A stretch of 8,879 nt of DNA from Legionella genomosp. 1 (GTDB lineage Bacteria > Pseudomonadota > Gammaproteobacteria > Legionellales > Legionellaceae), in assembly GCA_945862275.1 (NCBI GenBank), contig CAMAYA010000043.1, positions 1 to 8,879 on the forward strand, in the 5' to 3' direction. The position numbers were made by a program, and so were the translations under genes. The notes below the pieces were generated by a model, which worked only from the letters and a program-made list of their open reading frames with translations, ran no database searches and was not told where the DNA came from. Below are positions 6,796 through 8,879 of the stretch, piece by piece (the first letter of the stretch is position 1; each line of letters begins with the position of its first letter).

Positions 6796-7905
6796 ATGAA
6801 TATATTCAATTTACCAGACTTAGGCGAAGGCTTGCCGGATGCGGAAATTCACGAGTGGTTTGTGAAGGAAGGCGACACCGTCACCCTCGATGAACCATTG
6901 GTCTCCATGGAAACTGCAAAAGCGGTCGTCGACGTACCCTGCCCGCAAAGCGGCATCATCGCCAAGTTGTTTGGCAAGCCGGGTGATGTCATTAAAACAG
7001 GCGATCCACTGGTTGAATTTGCAGCCGACGCAACCACACGCGTCGACAAAGGCACGGTGGTGGGCAATTTAGAAGAAAGCACTGACGTCAGTGACGATCA
7101 TTTTATTATTGGCTCGGGTCGCTCAAGTCCGCGCGCTATGGCCACGCCAGCGGTTCGAATCTTAGCTAAAAAACTAAACATTGATTTAAACGCATTCTTA
7201 GGCTCTGGCGCACATGGCCTTATTACGCGTGAAGACGTCCAGCACGCTGCAGATGTACAATCAAAGCCGCCTGAAGGATTTGAACCGCTACGCGGTGTAC
7301 GGCGCGCCATGTTAAACAGCATGGTGTTATCGCATCGAGACGTTGTGCCGGTGAGTATTTTTGACGAAGCGAACATTCATGCCTGGAAACCACAAACAGA
7401 CATCACTGTTCGTCTTATCCGCGCAATTTTACATGCATGCAGCATAGAGCCCGCGCTTAATGCATGGTTTGATACTCAGCATAGTGCTCGCCAATGCGTT
7501 GAAGCACTGCATTTAGGCCTGGCCATGGATAATCAGGAAGGCCTCTTTGTGCCGGTTATTCGTGATGTAGCGGATCACACGGATCGCAGTTTGCGTAAAA
7601 CCATTGATGACTACAAGCATGCAGTGCGTGAGCGAACTGTGCCTGCGGAACAGTTAAAGGGTGCGACATTTATCCTCTCTAACTTTGGGAAATTTGCAGG
7701 TCGCTTTGCTAGTCCGATTATTGTTCCACCCATGGTGGGTATCCTTGCGGTTGGGCGACTATATGAAGGCGTAGTGAGCAACAAAGGATCAGTTGCAGTG
7801 CATCGCCTACTGCCCTTGTCGTTGAGTTTTGATCACCGGGCTGTAACGGGTGGTGAAGCGACGCGATTTTTAGGGGCGGTGATGGAGTCATTATGCAAGC
7901 CCTGA
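6796..7905 (+). CDS. pdhC: Dihydrolipoamide acyltransferase E2, compact form
   Basis: E2 forms the core of the dehydrogenase complex and transfers the acyl group from its lipoyl arm to CoA. The product is 369 residues with one lipoyl domain (about 1-78), where K42 in METAKAVVDVP would be lipoylated. A short linker leads to the subunit-binding domain (about 115-148, ATPAVRILAKK to GLITREDV), then the acyltransferase domain (about 163-369) with catalytic H347 in SFDHRAVTGGEA. Two things are unusual. The acyltransferase domain is about 20 residues shorter than the classical one, between DEANIHAW and DITVRLIRA (189-210). The usual Asp of DHRxxDG is Thr351. Both may mark a subfamily rather than damage. 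The ATG has GGAG five bases ahead, and pdhB ends 2 bp before it. Its last 73 bp are antisense to the nuclease gene. No E3 gene follows. Confidence 0.9.
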   Translation: MNIFNLPDLGEGLPDAEIHEWFVKEGDTVTLDEPLVSMETAKAVVDVPCPQSGIIAKLFGKPGDVIKTGDPLVEFAADATTRVDKGTVVGNLEESTDVSDDHFIIGSGRSSPRAMATPAVRILAKKLNIDLNAFLGSGAHGLITREDVQHAADVQSKPPEGFEPLRGVRRAMLNSMVLSHRDVVPVSIFDEANIHAWKPQTDITVRLIRAILHACSIEPALNAWFDTQHSARQCVEALHLGLAMDNQEGLFVPVIRDVADHTDRSLRKTIDDYKHAVRERTVPAEQLKGATFILSNFGKFAGRFASPIIVPPMVGILAVGRLYEGVVSNKGSVAVHRLLPLSLSFDHRAVTGGEATRFLGAVMESLCKP

Positions 7906-8735
7906 TCAATCTGGTTCATCATAAAAGCCAGACGACAACCAGCCAACGCCAAGCGCGGTTCAATGATTTGTGAAGCAGAACGTTGGTAACGGTAGTCAAT
8001 ATAGTTGTCATATGGGAGCGCATAGGCCATTTTCACCGCCAATGCATGCGATTCTTTCGCCCAGTGCATGGGATTTGAATCAATGCTGGCCATCTCGCAA
8101 GGCCAGCGTTGTTCAAGGGCTGCCGCACGATGTTTTACCCAAGCATTCCCATATCGGCGCTTGCCAACCAACAGACCGGCTCCCTTGTCCCAATACGCAT
8201 GAAGATTTTTTGCAAACGGGATTTTATGCAACACGACAAAATTTCCACCCCGATCCCCTTCAGTATATCGCCAACTCACCCGTGTTACAGCATGCAATGG
8301 CTGATGAATATCGCCCGCGACATGCACCAAAATACGAAGTGCAATCCCTTTTGCATATGCACTCGCCTTCGGATTTAATAGCACTTGCTTTGATTTTTCA
8401 ACCGCCTGCACGGCATTGATCCTGGGAAGGTCGAGCAAGCGACTCCCGTCAGTTGAAAAGGGGATGTCAATATAATGCATGGCATCATAGGCGTGCGTTC
8501 GTGAACGAATGCTATCTAGCCATGTTGAGGCGTTCACCAAGGACTGCGGTTTCTTATCGTATTCAACCGCCCGATTATATGCATTAAAGGTAATTTTTGC
8601 GTGACGCGTTAGATTGTCGTAAGCAATTTGTGTGATCAGCCGGTGGCCTAACGCGTTCCAGCTGAAGCCCATGGGGGAGAGCAATGAACAAAAAAGGATA
8701 AGAATACATTGTAGGTTGGTCCGTGGCCCAACCAT
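7833..8735 (-). CDS. Secreted S1/P1-type zinc nuclease
   Basis: S1/P1 nucleases cut single-stranded DNA and RNA and remove 3'-phosphate from nucleotides; bacterial members are exported. From the ATG at 8735 the product is 300 residues. Residues 1-25 look like a signal peptide: a short N-region with Arg, the hydrophobic core CILILFCSLLS, then GFS before W26. The mature protein must begin with this Trp, whose amino group binds zinc. All nine family ligands are placed as expected: W26, H31, D74, H87, H138, D142, H148, H179 and D183. GDRGGN (160-165) and LHAYWDKG (178-185) are also typical. The start is uncertain: a TTG at 8744 adds three residues and has GGTGA upstream. Codons 2-9 lie in a REP-like repeat. 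The family region ends near residue 276; the last 23 codons run antisense into pdhC. Likely a nutrient-scavenging or virulence nuclease. Confidence 0.92.
   Translation of the reverse strand: MVGPRTNLQCILILFCSLLSPMGFSWNALGHRLITQIAYDNLTRHAKITFNAYNRAVEYDKKPQSLVNASTWLDSIRSRTHAYDAMHYIDIPFSTDGSRLLDLPRINAVQAVEKSKQVLLNPKASAYAKGIALRILVHVAGDIHQPLHAVTRVSWRYTEGDRGGNFVVLHKIPFAKNLHAYWDKGAGLLVGKRRYGNAWVKHRAAALEQRWPCEMASIDSNPMHWAKESHALAVKMAYALPYDNYIDYRYQRSASQIIEPRLALAGCRLAFMMNQIDQGLHNDSITAPKNRVASPPVTAR
8711..8732 (+). repeat. REP-like palindrome with 5' GTAG, left copy
   Basis: GTAG is followed by an imperfect 8-bp palindrome (GTTGGTCC, GT loop, GGCCCAAC) with one mispaired base. A 5' GTAG before a small hairpin is the hallmark of REP elements mobilised by REP-associated tyrosine transposases. 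This copy matches the reverse complement of the right copy (8757-8778) at 19 of 22 positions. On the opposite strand it encodes codons 2-9 of the nuclease. No transposase gene is in the window. Confidence 0.7.
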
Positions 8736-8756
8736 GGCATTCAATTCATCACCGAT

Positions 8757-8778
8757 GTTGGGCCGAGGCCCAACCTAC
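8757..8778 (-). repeat. REP-like palindrome with 5' GTAG, right copy
   Basis: On the minus strand this unit reads GTAG followed by a perfect 8-bp palindrome with a 2-nt loop (on the plus strand GTTGGGCC, GA, GGCCCAAC, then CTAC). It faces the left copy across 24 bp, so the pair forms a 68-bp inverted arrangement like a BIME. It lies between the nuclease and a possible upstream gene, the usual intergenic place for such repeats. The hairpin could also slow or end transcription, though no T-run follows. Confidence 0.72.
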
Positions 8779-8783
8779 ACATT

Positions 8784-8879
8784 TCAATCCGCCCTCACCG
8801 TTCGTCCTTGTGGCCGTTGTTGTGAACGTTGGCCGGTTGCTTGTCTTGCTACACGCGCATTGGGAGCGAACCCACGCGT
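8784..8879 (-). CDS. Possible C-terminal end of a gene leaving the window
   Basis: A minus-strand frame is open from the window edge to a TGA at 8784-8786 and gives 31 residues rich in Arg, Gln and Ala (for example RQATGQRSQQRPQGRTVRAD). It looks like a basic, flexible protein tail but matches nothing I know. If real, it lies 48 bp upstream of the nuclease ATG on the same strand, with the REP pair between them, which is a normal setting for REP sequences. Other frames in this short stretch are also open, so the call is weak. Confidence 0.33.
   Translation of the reverse strand, partial: TRGFAPNARVARQATGQRSQQRPQGRTVRAD

Noticed and set aside
7910..7932. Inverted repeat TCTGG/CCAGA just after the pdhC stop, considered as a terminator
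   Set aside because: The stem is only five base pairs with an internal bulge, no T-run follows, and it lies inside the coding sequence of the nuclease.
7970..8419. 149-residue open frame on the plus strand
   Set aside because: It is wholly antisense to the S1/P1 nuclease, whose zinc ligands and signal peptide make the minus strand the coding one; no ribosome binding site or family motif is seen.
1..8879. Defence system, toxin-antitoxin pair, prophage or CRISPR array
   Set aside because: No direct repeats with spacers, integrase, nuclease-helicase pairs or short overlapping toxin-antitoxin genes were seen; the genes are mostly core metabolism, envelope and division.

Overview
The window reads as ordinary chromosomal sequence from a gammaproteobacterium. 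FadD and MinC resemble their Escherichia coli counterparts along their length, LpxH is the beta/gammaproteobacterial type of lipid A hydrolase, and an E1-alpha/E1-beta pyruvate dehydrogenase sits beside a secreted S1/P1 nuclease. That mix would suit the Legionellales, but this is an inference from gene content only. No phage, insertion sequence transposase, CRISPR array, tRNA or rRNA was seen.

Left arm (65-2959, minus strand): a tight cluster reads minC, lpxH, then two unrecognised genes, with a 4-bp overlap, a 17-bp overlap and a 30-bp gap. It ends in a strong Rho-independent terminator (65-106) just after the last stop codon. It joins division-site selection (MinC) and lipid A synthesis (LpxH) to two soluble, probably helical proteins of unknown role. 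minD and minE are not next to minC.

Centre (2960-7905, plus strand): a short divergent promoter region precedes fadD, which activates fatty acids for beta-oxidation. It is followed by pdhA, pdhB and pdhC for the E1-alpha, E1-beta and E2 subunits of a 2-oxoacid (most likely pyruvate) dehydrogenase. The three pdh genes are packed closely (8-bp overlap, then a 2-bp gap), each with a good ribosome binding site. A candidate internal promoter lies between fadD and pdhA. fadD and the pdh genes both feed the acetyl-CoA pool. The E3 gene is not present in the window.

Right arm (7833-8879): a convergent minus-strand gene encodes an exported S1/P1-type zinc nuclease with all nine expected zinc ligands. 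Its last 23 codons and stop are antisense to the active-site end of pdhC. Its start codon and first residues lie in a pair of inverted REP-like palindromes, each with a 5' GTAG (8711-8778). Beyond them is the possible C-terminal end of another minus-strand gene that runs out of the window.

I did not find a clear new multi-gene system. The observations most worth checking are the REP pair that writes the start of the nuclease gene, the antisense overlap of nuclease and pdhC, the two unknown genes behind minC-lpxH, and the compact E2.
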